64,000 bases of DNA, from the NCBI GenBank assembly GCA_016617855.1, contig JAECUM010001873.1, positions 1-64,000 of the forward strand. The letters are read 5' to 3'. Positions 32,894 through 43,179 of the stretch are shown here, piece by piece (the stretch's first letter is position 1; each line of letters starts with the position of its first letter). The notes under the pieces were generated by a model that saw only the letters and a program-made list of their open reading frames with translations, ran no database searches and was not told where the DNA came from. A program made the position numbers and the translations under genes. The stretch comes from Megalonaias nervosa (Eukaryota > Mollusca > Bivalvia > Unionida > Unionidae).

Positions 32894-35240
32894 TTTCATC
32901 TGTTTCCTTGAATCATGTGCATTGCTAGCTGCTATTTCCTATTGTGCTACGCTTGAATGTTTGACTCGATGGGAAACAATACAACATTAAGCTAGTGTAT
33001 TTAAAGTTTCATTTTTTGTATGATTTACAATTGTAAAACATTCACAGCTAATTGCAAGTATGCAACTGTTTTATATATGTACAGTTTTTATGTAGGTAGT
33101 TACATTGTTCATCCTTTGAGTTTGAAGATGACTATGACATCACGAACCCACTTGGCATCTGTGAGCATGAAAGTGTTTTAATTACCTCTTCTGAATAAAA
33201 ATGTAAGATTCTTCGTTTAAAGTGCAAAAGACAGAATGATGAAATATAAAAAGACATAAACTTTCATGGTGCATTACATTTTTAATAGATCATCTCTGTG
33301 TGCAAAACCTATTTGATGACAGCCTAAACACTAAACTTTGTGATGAGACAAACAGATAGTTGTTTAGACTGGCAGATGAACATATAACAGTTGAGTAAAA
33401 ATTAGACAGAGAAACAGATTGGCATAAACTTTATATGTTGAAAATGTTGATGATATTAAAGACAAGATGGTAGATGACATGATCTTAATTAGCAACAGGA
33501 AGTTGCATATAGTTTTAAATTAAATAGAGATTTTATTCTGAAATTATTATATACATATCTATATACATATCTTTGCCAGACCTCTACATTGAAAGCATAT
33601 TTATTTCACATATTTTGCCACAAAGATTGAAAGTGAGTGTGATAGAGATGTAATCATTTACATGTTAACAAATCAGCTTCTTTACTAATCACTTCTGAGA
33701 AATTAAAGGTTTAATTTAACATGGAAACGTAGATTCCTCTAAGAGAAACACTTAAGACCAATAGAGAAATATGATATCAGGATATCTTCTGTGAGTTATA
33801 TTAGTTTGAAACAATTTAAAGAAGACTGCAGTGGTTATGAGTGGGAATTTTTTAGTTTGAATTTGGTTTAGTGTAGGTTAACAGTTAAATAACTTACACC
33901 TGTCATAATATGACATCTCACATTAAAAATATTTTTTACTCCCAAACCCCCTGACAGTCATGTTTTGAAAAATGTGATTTTCATTAATCTTTTGGGAAAA
34001 AACTCACCACTGTATGCCCATAACATGTAATATGTATAAATGGTGAGAAGTCTTGATTGGAGCTGATGTAAAACTCCTCTTGGGCAAGTTTAAACAGCAG
34101 CAATTGGAAGACAAAGAGGTCAAGTATAAACAACCACCATTTCACATATTAATTGGCAGACAGTCACTAGTGTGATGTGTTAGGTCCTTTGAAGAGTGCT
34201 GTGGGCAAGCTCATTGTGCTGATTTGAATAGGTAAAGTTCATGAAGTGGAACAACCTAATTCATTCTTAAGTAAATCAAAGAGATGCTAGCTGTATCTGG
34301 AAGAACAAAAGTTATTACATATCATTGCCTTGAAAGATTATCAGGAAGTTTGTGAACAGAGGCAACACTTCTTTGAATATTTTACTCCATATATAAAATG
34401 CAAAGTAAGTTGATATCAGTTGTCAGAATAGTGCTAAAGTGTGATATATTTTTTGAAGGTGATTCAGGAAGCAGTAGGCAATCAGCAAAGCGCAGCAAAA
34501 ATTAAATTCAGAACTCCTGGTTGAAAGAGTTAACTTTGTGATACATAGCAGCAAGGCTGGGAGGGGGAAATAATTATTTTCACATACTGCTTATATTTTG
34601 CCATCCAATGGATTTTAAAGACACAAACTTGGTGTATGTTTTTATTTAATGTCAGTGTGGTTGTAATTATGTGATTTATATGTGTATGGTGATGATATTT
34701 GATAATACTAAGTCTACCAACTAGTTTTGTTTTGTTTGTATGTGTATTAAATGCTTTGAACAAGAGAGATAGTTTATTTTCTTCAGATTTGAATTTCCTA
34801 TCATTTTTTATAGGCTTGTATGAAAAGTTAGCTTATTCTTAATTGGACAACATATTTTTATTTGTCATGCATGCTGAAGCCCCCTTTGGACCTCAAATTT
34901 CTGTGGCAAAAACCCAAATATTTTATTTATTTAATAGCGAGTAATTTCTTTAGCTAATTTTGAACACTGGTTTTATTCCAATTGTTTCATTAATTGCATG
35001 TGAAATCATTAAGATATTTGTTTTTTTCTCTTGTTTTGCATATCTGTCAGTGAGCATTTGTATAAATGTCTGTTTGTCTTATATCATTCCATTAATCCAA
35101 AGCGTATTGTCTCTGTTTCTATAATGTGCTATTTTCCTTGCTGAACTTTATTTCTCATCTTTATTGAGCTGAATTGGTGTCATTGTACAGTCCATTTTTG
35201 CTCAACTTCTGTTTAAGCTATCTGTAGCTTTGGTTAGATT
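31831..35240. other. intron 7, mostly unrecognised sequence with microsatellites
   Basis: Contains a dispersed pair of repeats, TTTTTATTTAATGTCAGTGTGG at about 32130-32215 and 34630-34715, each followed by a related TTAATTA..TATGTGTGT stretch. It also holds (GT)n(GA)n at 32686-32720 and (AC)n at 32851-32891. No gene was recognised in this 3.4 kb. Confidence 0.45.
32686..32891. repeat. microsatellites (GT)n(GA)n and (AC)n
   Basis: (GT)7 running into (GA)11 at 32686-32720, and (AC)20 at 32851-32891. The minus-strand frame of repeated Val-Cys is an artefact of the AC run. Confidence 0.95.
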
Positions 35241-35285
35241 GCTCTCTCTCTCTCTGTGTGTCTCTCTCTCTCTCTGTCTCTCTCA
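35241..35285. repeat. (CT)n microsatellite
   Basis: A CT-rich run interrupted by GTGTG and GTC, about 45 bp, in intron 7 roughly 360 bp upstream of exon 8. Confidence 0.9.
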
Positions 35286-35643
35286 GAGCGTACAGAAAAA
35301 TTCAGCTAACTGTTCCAAATTTTGGTGGACCAAGTCAGCTGTCAGATTATCAGATTGTCAGATAAGATTTGAAGTCAGTGGAATTGTTCAGTGTTGAATA
35401 TACAGTAATGGCATAAATCAGTTGAAAATTGAGTCCACATCATAAAAACATGATATTTTGTTATTGTTATATCAATCTGTCCTACTCTTATGATAAAGAG
35501 TTTTTGCCACCCAGTGTAATACCTTGTTTTGTTTTTGTTATAGAAGTTCCTTTGAAATTCACATTGTCATGTTTGGAGGTCTCCCATGGTTAGTATGTGG
35601 CCATCACCTCAGGCAGGATAAGTTTCAGTTTTATTTTTTCCAG

Positions 35644-35730
35644 ATTCCACGCTGTTGTCCAGGATTCTATGGATTAGATTGTCTACCCTGTCCAGGTGGT
35701 CATAACAACCCATGTAATGGAAATGGAGTA
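35644..35730 (+). CDS. stabilin-like exon 8: CCPGFYG / CPGG module
   Basis: This 29-codon exon lies between TTTTTTCCAG and GTAAGT. It encodes IPRCCPGFYGLDCLPCPGGH then NNPCNGNGV. 'CCPGFYG..C..CPGG...PCNGNG' is the stabilin signature that opens each EGF-like cluster. It joins in frame to 'CAEGKTEKGTC' of exon 9. Confidence 0.92.
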
Positions 35731-35944
35731 GTAAGTGTCACCCAAAAACCTGTCAGTTTAATTAATAGATGAGAAATATTCACATTATTCCCTTAGAAGC
35801 ACCTTTTAGGAAACCGTGTTCTCATGTTTCTTGGTCTTATAGATGACTTCTGAATTACTTATTACTGCCCCCCCCCCCCCAGCCCCACCAACAACCAGAG
35901 GGCAAAGCATATTAAGTTTTCCTATTGGTTTTATTTTGACTCTA

Positions 35945-36056
35945 TGGTTTTAAAGTAAGTTACAGAAAGAAGTAAAAACCAGTAAGTTTTGTACAGTCAA
36001 CAAATAATTTAATTTTCTTAGTTCCCAAGGTGAACATTTAAGTGGTACTTAACAGT
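35945..36056 (-). mobile_element. Gmr1-like LTR fragment, left half of split copy
   Basis: AGTTACAGAAAGAAGTAAAAACCAGTAAGTTTTGTA..CAACAAATAATTTAATTTTCTTAG...ACTTAACAGT follows the LTR order seen at 4090-4210 and 21842-21940. It stops at 36056 exactly where the 36057-40021 element begins and resumes at 40022. From 35731 to 35944 only a poly-C run (35869-35880) is notable. Confidence 0.6.
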
Positions 36057-36065
36057 CTGTACGAA

Positions 36066-36432
36066 ATTTTCCATATGGAGTGGATATGGAATCCATACGT
36101 ACTTTTACAGAAATATCCATATGGACATTTTTATTCTATAGCTGAACCACTCTTATGGATTTCAGTGTATCCATATGGAAATGTTATGGATTCCTTATGG
36201 AAAATCCCATGGAATATGCAAATTAGTCCATGAGATCTGTAGATTGTCCATATGGAATAAAATTAAAATTCGATATGGAATTTGGCAATAATTCACATGG
36301 AATTTGTGAATAATCCATACGGAATTTGGCAATAAACCATATGGAATTTGTGAATAGTCCATATGGAATTTGGAAATATACCATATGGAATTTGTAATTG
36401 GTCCATATGGAATTTGTAAATAGTTCAATGAT
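36066..36432. repeat. CCATATGG short-unit array, left
   Basis: At least ten copies of TCCATATGGAATTTGTGAATA-like units (about 22-36 bp apart). The core CCATATGG is self-complementary, so each unit reads alike on both strands. A minus-strand reading frame through it ('QIPYGLLPNSVWIIHKFHVN') is only the repeat. Confidence 0.85.
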
Positions 36433-36559
36433 AAATATTCACAGTAATTTTTAAAATGGATCATAAATTTTATTTTGATAGACATTATCAAATAAGATTT
36501 AGGTTTATCTTGTCCTCATTTTCTTTCTTGCATACAAAACCTAATCAGTGATGGCATCA

Positions 36560-36860
36560 CTTTAGTCTTTTTCGTTTCACTGAAAGTTTGGTGAGATTTA
36601 ACAAATATTTCAACCAAAACTTTCATTGAAATTGTGGTGATATCTCACCAAAATTTCACTGAAATATTTGTGAGGTTTCACAAAAATTTTGGCCAAAACT
36701 TTCACTTAAGTTTTGGCAAGATCTCTAGCATTTCACTGAAAGTTTTGTGAGAGTTTACTAAAACTTTCGTGAGATTTCATTAAAATTTTGATACTGTATA
36801 GTATTTTACTGAAGTTTCAGTAGTGTTTCAGATATTTCAAAAGGTTTCAAATAAATAATG
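36560..36860. repeat. CACTGAAA/TTTCA cluster, left
   Basis: Repeated, mutually inverted short words, CACTGAAAGTTTnGTGAGATTT and AAAACTTTCAnTGAAATTnnG, recur about every 30-50 bp. A matching cluster lies at 38440-38745. Together they suggest the subterminal parts of another, nested non-autonomous element, but clean TIRs were not found. Confidence 0.55.
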
Positions 36861-36965
36861 GATATGAATTAAACAGGACTTTATTAACCAAGGTGATATT
36901 TCAGTGTACATGAAAAAAATTATACAGATGTTGTAATTATATGACATCCAAGGCAAGAGATATGG

Positions 36966-36966
<1 letters not shown>

Positions 36967-37030
<64 letters not shown>

Positions 37031-37130
37031 AAAGACTTATTTGGAGAAGGCAACTCAATTAGTTACAGAACTAATCTACCTTGCGGCCTTCTATCTGTTA
37101 GGTACAATATATGCAGTATATACAACATGA
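36967..37130 (-). mobile_element. LINE 3' tail fragment (minus strand), copy 2
   Basis: (TAA)n/(TTA)n of about 64 bp is followed by TAAAGACTTATTTGGAGAAGGCAACTC...CTACCTTGCGGCCTTCTATCTGTTAGGTACAATATATGCAG. This matches the 3958-4075 copy. The TAA half and TTA half of the tail form a perfect inverted repeat. Confidence 0.6.
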
Positions 37131-38439
37131 TGTGAAGAATCTGGCTTGACACTAAATAATTAAGTGATTTTAAAAATCAAAGTATAAAGCCTGGAACATA
37201 TGCACAGGCATCTGTGAACACATAAACATATATAAAATATAAAATATTATCCTGCATTGAAAAAATCAATTGTGAAAATGATGCAAAATTACAGAAAAGC
37301 ATCCATTTGAGACATTGATTATGAAAAGAAGAAATGCTAGGAGCCTGCATTATGTCACTCTTGTACTGCACACGTGACTTTTGATTAATGTACAAAGTAT
37401 GATGCTGTTGTGGTCTCTTGAATTAGTCCTTGTTCCATAAGCAGCCATGACAAACGTTTATCATGATATAATTACTCTTATTTTACACTGAATTCTAACA
37501 CACCTAGAATATTTTGATAATATACAAAATACCACCCACGATATTGAAGGATGATTGTACTTGTGGGCCAAAAAATTCTGCAAAGATATGACTATCTTTG
37601 ATAGACATGGGTATCCAGCAACAATATCAACAATATTCCCACCAGTGATTTATATGTTGTCCCTCCTTAAATTCTGGAAGTTAATCAGTTTGGAGTTGTA
37701 TAACTTCGAAATCATCCTGGTTCAATTCCTTGTCATATTTAGCACGTTAGCCGCTACTGTAAAGCTCCTTATGGCACAAAAAGCAAAATGCTAGTCCTGG
37801 CATTCAGTTTTCATACAGATTGAGCAATTACGTTCCCATCGAGTTTGCAGTCAAGCTATTCTCATTGCTACACAGTTTTCAAATGGTTATTCAAACTTGT
37901 ATCCCACTCGAAAATTCGAATCGCCATGTTTAGCAAGCATGCTCATTCCCATCAGTTTCCGTTACGCGACGATTCATTGGGCAAGTTAAAAATTTGGACC
38001 AATCAGAAAGCTCTTTACAGCGATCATCTGTTAAATAATAAACAGAGCAAATACATATTAGAAAGCTCGTTGCGGAATGGGACCAGATAGAGCATTATTA
38101 AAAAAAAAAATTTCGGAGACGATATTAAAAAAAGGGTCCATATCGAGGAAAATCAGATTCAGATCAGGAGAAAAGCGAAATTCTGTTTTAAAATGGAAAA
38201 CAAGAAAACTTGCTTGAGGGCAGTTAAATCCAGTTGAAGTTAAACAAAAATACAAGAACAAAAACAACAAAAATTTGAAAAAAAAATTTAACAAGGAAAG
38301 ATGTGGAAAGAAGTTATTGTGCCCAAAATGAACAATAAAATTACAGCTATCAGAAACAGGAAATATAAATGTTGCTGAAAATCATTTAAATTGTACAAGG
38401 AATAAAAAATAAATTTTATTACATCTTATTGATATTTTT
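37131..38439. other. interior of the 4-kb element, nothing recognised
   Basis: No family motif on either strand. Frames at 37555-37794, 37845-38090 and 38058-38294 (minus) give unrelated low-complexity peptides. This interior could hold a decayed transposase, but nothing supports one. Confidence 0.35.
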
Positions 38440-38745
38440 TATTGAAATGTCAGGGATACATGTATTACAATCACAAAATATCACTATATTTTCAGAATTT
38501 TTGACAAACTCTAAGTGAAATTTCAATCACAAATTCTCACTGATATTTTCAGAAATGTTGACAGTCAGTGAAATTTCAATCACAAAATTTCACTGATATT
38601 TTCAGAAATTTTGGTAAAATCTCCTAAAATACCATAATTTTAGTGAAAAAAGGACATTTGAGTGAATGTCAAAAAATTTTCACTGTGATTTTGCTGAAAT
38701 TTCAGTCACATTTTCACTAGGGTATGATTTTTGTAGAGCATATTT
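38440..38745. repeat. CACTGAAA/TTTCA cluster, right
   Basis: At least five copies of TCACAAAATTTCACTGATATTTTCAGAAAT-like units, palindromic in their cores (GAAATTTC, CACTGATATTTTCAG). Partner of the cluster at 36560-36860, from which it is separated by about 1.6 kb. Confidence 0.6.
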
Positions 38746-39016
38746 TAATAGGAAGCAGAACAAAATTATTTTTCAGAGTAAACAGATCAAGTCCAAAATC
38801 CACCTTGCACCAAATTTTCTAAGTCCAAAGATTCATCTATGCTTGTAGTTCTTTTGATAAAGTTCAAAATTACTCCTAACATTTCTGCTAAAATCAGTCT
38901 AAGTCCAAAATCTGTCTTAAAGTAGGAAAATGAACTGGACAATCAGAACTTTTCCACTTAAGTTATCCAAAATTAATATAATTATCATGACATACCAATG
39001 TTTAACAATGATAATG

Positions 39017-39268
39017 GGGGCCCCGAGTGGCCGAGTGGTCTAAAGCGCTGACCGTTACGGATCACTGCCATCTCACCTCTGTCTGCGTGAGTTCGAGTCC
39101 AGGCTCGGCTAACGTGGGTACGTGAGAAAGCCTGCCAGTAGCTTCTCGTGGGTCGGTGGTTCTTCCCGGGGTTTTCCAGGGTTCTTCCTTCACCATTAAT
39201 ACTGGCCGCCATGTATAGCCTATCTTGTGCTGAAAAATGGCGTTAAACCCTATAACAACAACAACAAC
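39017..39268 (+). mobile_element. tRNA-derived SINE, copy 2
   Basis: The best-preserved copy: A box TGGCCGAGTGGTCTAAAGCG, B box GAGTTCGAGTCC, body, and (AAC)n tail. A 13-bp target duplication, AACAATGATAATG, flanks it (39004-39016 and 39269-39281). The tRNA-like head resembles a long-variable-arm (Leu/Ser-type) tRNA but is not a functional tRNA gene. The minus-strand 75-codon frame across it is spurious. Confidence 0.92.
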
Positions 39269-39829
39269 AACAATGATAATGATTGTTCCTATTCAGAATA
39301 TTCAGTCTAGTTGCATCCATGTAGAAATGCCTTGTACTGATTTGTCATATATTTGTTTGTATCCAAACAGAGTTGAATCTGATTGATTTTTATGGAAATA
39401 TAAAGTTTTTCTGAGTTTTTGAGCTACAGTAAAGCTTATCATAAGTAAGACCCCAAAAGCAAGTAATGAAGTTTTGCATTCCAGATCCATATTGTGTATA
39501 ATTCAGACATTAAGTATCAACATATAATTGGTGGTTTATTAAGTGCATAAGAATTTGTATTAATATTCTGATCATGTTTACATTTTCTCTCCTTCTTTGG
39601 TCATGTCTTTGCCTGTTTTTAAACATCTGTGGAAATAAATTAAAGAAAACTGACATGCATGTGTTTTCTTCAAATTTATAATGAGTATATATTCATCCTT
39701 CCACATCAGCTACACTGACATATACATGTACTCTAACGCCCACCAATATTTCTGTTTGAGTCAGATAGTTTAGGTTATTACTTCTTCAGAGAGTATTTTC
39801 CATGATACTATAACAGTCATGAGCCTACT

Positions 39830-40005
39830 TTCCATATGGAAAAAAGTGCTTATGTATTAAAGTTGCAACTTTATTCCATATGGAATTTTCATTTGTTGTG
39901 AAGTACTTATGGAACTGATATGGAATAAATTGTCTGATTCCATAAGTTTTTCAGTCCATATCTCTTCCATATAGATTCCTGAAGTATTCCATATGGAATC
40001 CATGA
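39830..40005. repeat. CCATATGG short-unit array, right
   Basis: CCATATGGAA, CTTATGGAACTGATATGGAATAA, TCCATAAGT, TCCATATAG and CCATATGGAATCCATGAG recur within 175 bp, ending at the right TIR of the 36057-40021 element. It mirrors the array at 36066-36432. Confidence 0.75.
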
Positions 40006-40021
40006 GAAGTTTCTGTACAGG

Positions 40022-40400
40022 AGTATTGTAATTAAATCACAAATAATTCTAAATGATCAAAAGTATGAAATATTCTGAATGAATTCCAATAATCTTGAAT
40101 GTGCTTATGTACCAATAGTCGTGATGTATATAAAAAATATAATCCAGAATGTCTTTGAATGTGTCCTCAATAATCCCAAAGTAGTGTTTCAGTCCAAAAA
40201 ATAATTCCATTGAATAATTTAAATGATTCATCTAAAATTATATCTAAACATAACTAAAAGTGATTCTAGACTGGTATTGAAATAGGAATGAACACTTTGT
40301 TGACAAGGCCTCTTTTATATACATCCTCACTTGACCTATGTTGCATTAGCATTTTCTGAAAAAACTCAACCATCTTAATGAAAATTATTCCCAGATGTAA
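40022..40400 (-). mobile_element. Gmr1-like LTR fragment, right half of split copy
   Basis: AGTATTGTAATTAAATCACAAATAATTC continues the LTR interrupted at 36056. Further words (TATTCTGAATGAATTCC, TGTGCTTATGTACCAATAG) recur in the diverged LTR at 42330-42370. The right border is unclear. Confidence 0.5.
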
Positions 40401-40573
40401 ACACATTCGCTTCCACAACCTTCTAAGGTCATAATCAGGGCTAGTGCTTGAACTCGAATTTAAGTTAACATTTTTTACAAAAATTACATTAGTCAGGTGG
40501 GCCTAAACTTGTACTCTTAAATTAGGGACAAGGTTAAACCCTCCATATAAAGTAAATATACGTACCAGTTTAT

Positions 40574-42074
40574 TTAACCCTTTACCTCATGCAAGCGCCT
40601 TTGGATGCCTCTAGTCCATTTACATGCAAGTGCCTTTTGACGCCTCTACCAAATTCGCATGGAAGCACCTTTTGACGCCTCTACACCATTCTCATGGAAT
40701 CACCTTTTGATGCATGCTGTAAACATTAGCCATTTTGAGTGGGTTTTCATAGAGCCACCTTCAGGGAAAACCCCCTATTAGATTCTACATTCATTGGTGT
40801 GAAAATAATTATACAGCTATAATGATCGGATTATACTCTTAAATATTTCCATACATAATATATGTGTACCAAAAATGTAAAATGGTTAAAATTGATGTTA
40901 AACATCACATGTTCTACACTGCTTAAATCTTTTACCTTTTGCTAACGCATATATGTGACACTAAAAATAGCCTTGTAACCCCAGAGACAGATATACAAGC
41001 TGCTAATAATACTGTCTCTATCCTGGCTGGCTCATGCATGCGTTTCTGGCCATGGGTTAGGAAACCCCCGAGATGCATATAAATGTTTCATATTAAAGCT
41101 TTGCATTGGATGAATTTGCAAACGTCCGGTTTTTTTTTAACAACATTTAGCCAATGATAATAGTCCTTACGTAAAATGATGAAAGTGTTCAGTTAGTAGT
41201 TTTACAGCATATAAGCGGGAATTTCCTTTGAAAACGAGGTTAAATGTCAAAGTAAAACAAAATGGCAACATTCGTGTATTCTGACGACAATTCCAATGAA
41301 AGTTTTGAAGGATTTGAAATTGATGACATTGCAGATGATATTGCCTTTAATGATCCAATTAAAGACAAAGGATTGTACATTAGAATAAGTCCTGTTTTGA
41401 CAACTGACATTTCAGTTTTATCTGAATCTAAGGATGAAACGTGTGACGATCTTTCCTGGTCAGAACATGTGGGACCATTGCATGTGGATGACATTACAGC
41501 TTATTCAGGGCCAACATTTAATTTAGATGAAAGTGCAAGGGAGATAGTTTTCTTTTTACATTTTTTTTTCCTGAAGAAATATTCCAGTTGTTCAAAATAG
41601 TGGTGAGAAAAGTAGTCTAATATACATTATAAACACAACAGATATCTTGAAGTATATTTTTCTTTATGAATATATGAATATTCCTGAGGATTATATGTAC
41701 TTGTTGGTGAAAATAAGTGGCACAAAACTTTGGTAAGTGTTTAAAATATTAGTTTTCATTAAATTACATAGTTTGCATGGGACAAGATTGATACAGAAAA
41801 TGTAGACAGGATGTGTGCTAACTCGAGAAGCCATTATGATGCTCAGGGGTTCAGCCTACAAACAGCAGCTAGAAGGCAGGCTGCTTATTAGGCTTAGTAG
41901 GCAGGGCAGTAAGTACTTGCAAAAGGTAAAGAGTTAACAGTTAAAAGGCAGGACTATGTGTACCAAGTCGAATAGGTAACAGGTGTTCTATTTATAGTGT
42001 ACTGCACTGGGTAACTTTGCCAAATGTATATAAAAGGGCTAAAAAGCCATACACTCTATGAGGTAAAGGGTTAA
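40574..42074 (+). mobile_element. piggyBac-like element B with partial transposase (TTAA-flanked)
   Basis: 1493 bp (40578-42070), TTAA on both sides (40574-40577, 42071-42074). Ends CCCTTTACCTCATGCAAGCG and the inverse CTATGAGGTAAAGGG are shared with element A at 2489-3338, as are the subterminal CATGGAAGCACCTTTTGACGCC units. It has about 1 kb in the middle that A lacks, including a transposase start at 41262, and lacks the A middle part. Confidence 0.9.
41262..41600 (+). pseudogene. piggyBac-like transposase N-terminus
   Basis: An ATG in good context (AAAATGGCA) opens 112 codons. The acidic N-terminus ('YSDDNSNESFEGFEIDDIAD') leads to 'LSWSEHVGPLHVDDITAYSG', the usual lead-in to the piggyBac DDE domain. 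At about 41566 the frame shifts within a T run, and the neighbouring frame continues 'FFPEEIFQLFKIVVRKV', which fits the 'FF.eeif..iv.eTN' block. The catalytic region is absent, so this is a 5' fragment of about one fifth of a transposase. Confidence 0.65.
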
Positions 42075-42139
42075 GTCTGAAGTTTTATTGTAACAGTTTT
42101 TTGTTTTATTTTTAAATATGTGCATGTTGTTGCATCTAG

Positions 42140-42720
42140 GGGCTTAAACTATATAAGAAGACAAGGTAAAAACAAACAGGCATTCAATTTTCTAAAATGT
42201 GGATTTATTTCCCTAAACACAAAATCAAAAATAGTGAAAGAATTAAAAATAACTTATAGTATATGAATTCCTAGAATATCTTAAATTGTACTATCAGTTT
42301 CACACTAATCTGGAAACTGTCCAGAGGTATTCTGAATGAAGGTACTAATGTGTTTATGTGCTAACGTGCTAGCACCATTGAAGAATCACAGTTCAAAATC
42401 CAAAAGTTTTTACTTCAAGATAATCCATTGAAAATAGAAAGTCCTTGAAAGTTTCACATAATCCAACAGAATTATTTAAATATTCAAGTCCTTGAATAAA
42501 TTCATATAATCTGATAGGTATTAACTGTTTAAATTAAATGCTTTCTACTCTGCTATTCCAGTGAACAATTATAAACAAATCACAGTTTCCTCTCTCTCCT
42601 ACAAAGCTGTCATAAAATGTAGAATAATATTTGTATATAGTCTCTATATGCACACCAAATCAACAAAATCTGAATCACTAAAAGATCCTCAAACAATTTA
42701 AATCATTATGAAATAACTAA
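42140..42720 (-). mobile_element. diverged LTR-like sequence
   Basis: The order of words (AAGACAAGGTAAAAACAAACAGG, GGATTTATTTCCCTAAAC, AACTTATAGTATATGAATTCC, AGAATCACAGTTCAAAATCC, CAATTATAAACAAATCAC) loosely follows the Gmr1-like LTR family. Similarity is weaker than for the other copies. From 42721 to 43180 nothing was recognised. Confidence 0.4.
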
Positions 42721-43179
42721 CAGTCATAATCTGACCCTCTCATTTTAGGGCATGCATGCATGATATGTCTGTGGGACAAATGCACTCTTATTTTCGCGTA
42801 TTTTTGTGTCCTCCATTCAAACTAAATATGTAGTGTATTTGACTGAAATAGTTGTTGAGTGGACCTAGGCAATCAGCCCTGATTCATGAATGAGAATTCT
42901 ACATGTATTATACATGTACTTTGTTATTAGTACCAGCCAGCCACTGAATTAAAGAATTTGAAATGCAAAACACCATAAACCCAGATGACTTCAATAAAAC
43001 TATATCGTAATTAATATACATAATTTCACTAAAAATACTTCCAACGGTAAAGTTAGAATAAAATGGATTAGGGTAATCGGAAGGGGGTTGTGGCAATTTC
43101 ACTTGACCCTGATAACCATTGTAGAAAAAGTCCTGACGAGTAGTTTTTCAAATAAATTGTCATTCAGGGTCTAAGGAGA

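Larger units (their letters stand above)
36057..40021. mobile_element. 4-kb TIR element with CCATATGG subterminal arrays
   Basis: The left end CTGTACGAAATTTTCCATATGG and the inverted right end (read inward CCTGTACAGAAACTTCTCATGG...CCATATGGAAT) form imperfect TIRs of about 36 bp. The element splits an LTR copy. Comparison with the uninterrupted LTRs at 4201 and 21938 (ACTTACAGTATTG) shows AGT present on both sides (36054-36056, 40022-40024), so a 3-bp target duplication. Both ends carry many CCATATGG-type palindromes. Inside are secondary insertions (LINE tail, SINE, CACTGAAA-rich clusters). No transposase was recognised, so the superfamily is open. Confidence 0.65.

Noticed and set aside
33110..33190. 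Peptide-like stretch 'EFEDDYDITNPLGICEH' on +
   Set aside because: Resembles a 'dD.ei.NPLG' phrase seen in some transposase-associated proteins, but it is too short, with no neighbouring coding sequence or splice sites.
35544..35643. Possible extension of exon 8 upstream (frame 35524-35772)
   Set aside because: The frame is open, but the protein before 'IPRCC' does not fit stabilins, while a good acceptor TTTTTTCCAG and phase fit place the start at 35644.
36195..36491. 98-codon minus-strand frame
   Set aside because: It runs through the CCATATGG array; the repeated 'IPYG' peptide is a by-product of the repeat.
39017..39110. Possible functional tRNA gene
   Set aside because: A and B boxes are present, but the sequence is followed by a SINE body, tail and target duplication and recurs three more times.
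38985..39212. 75-codon minus frame (and similar frames at 49256-49786, 49372-49608 and 24956-25138)
   Set aside because: All lie across SINE copies. Such frames are often mis-annotated as proteins, but here they follow the tRNA-like head and body.
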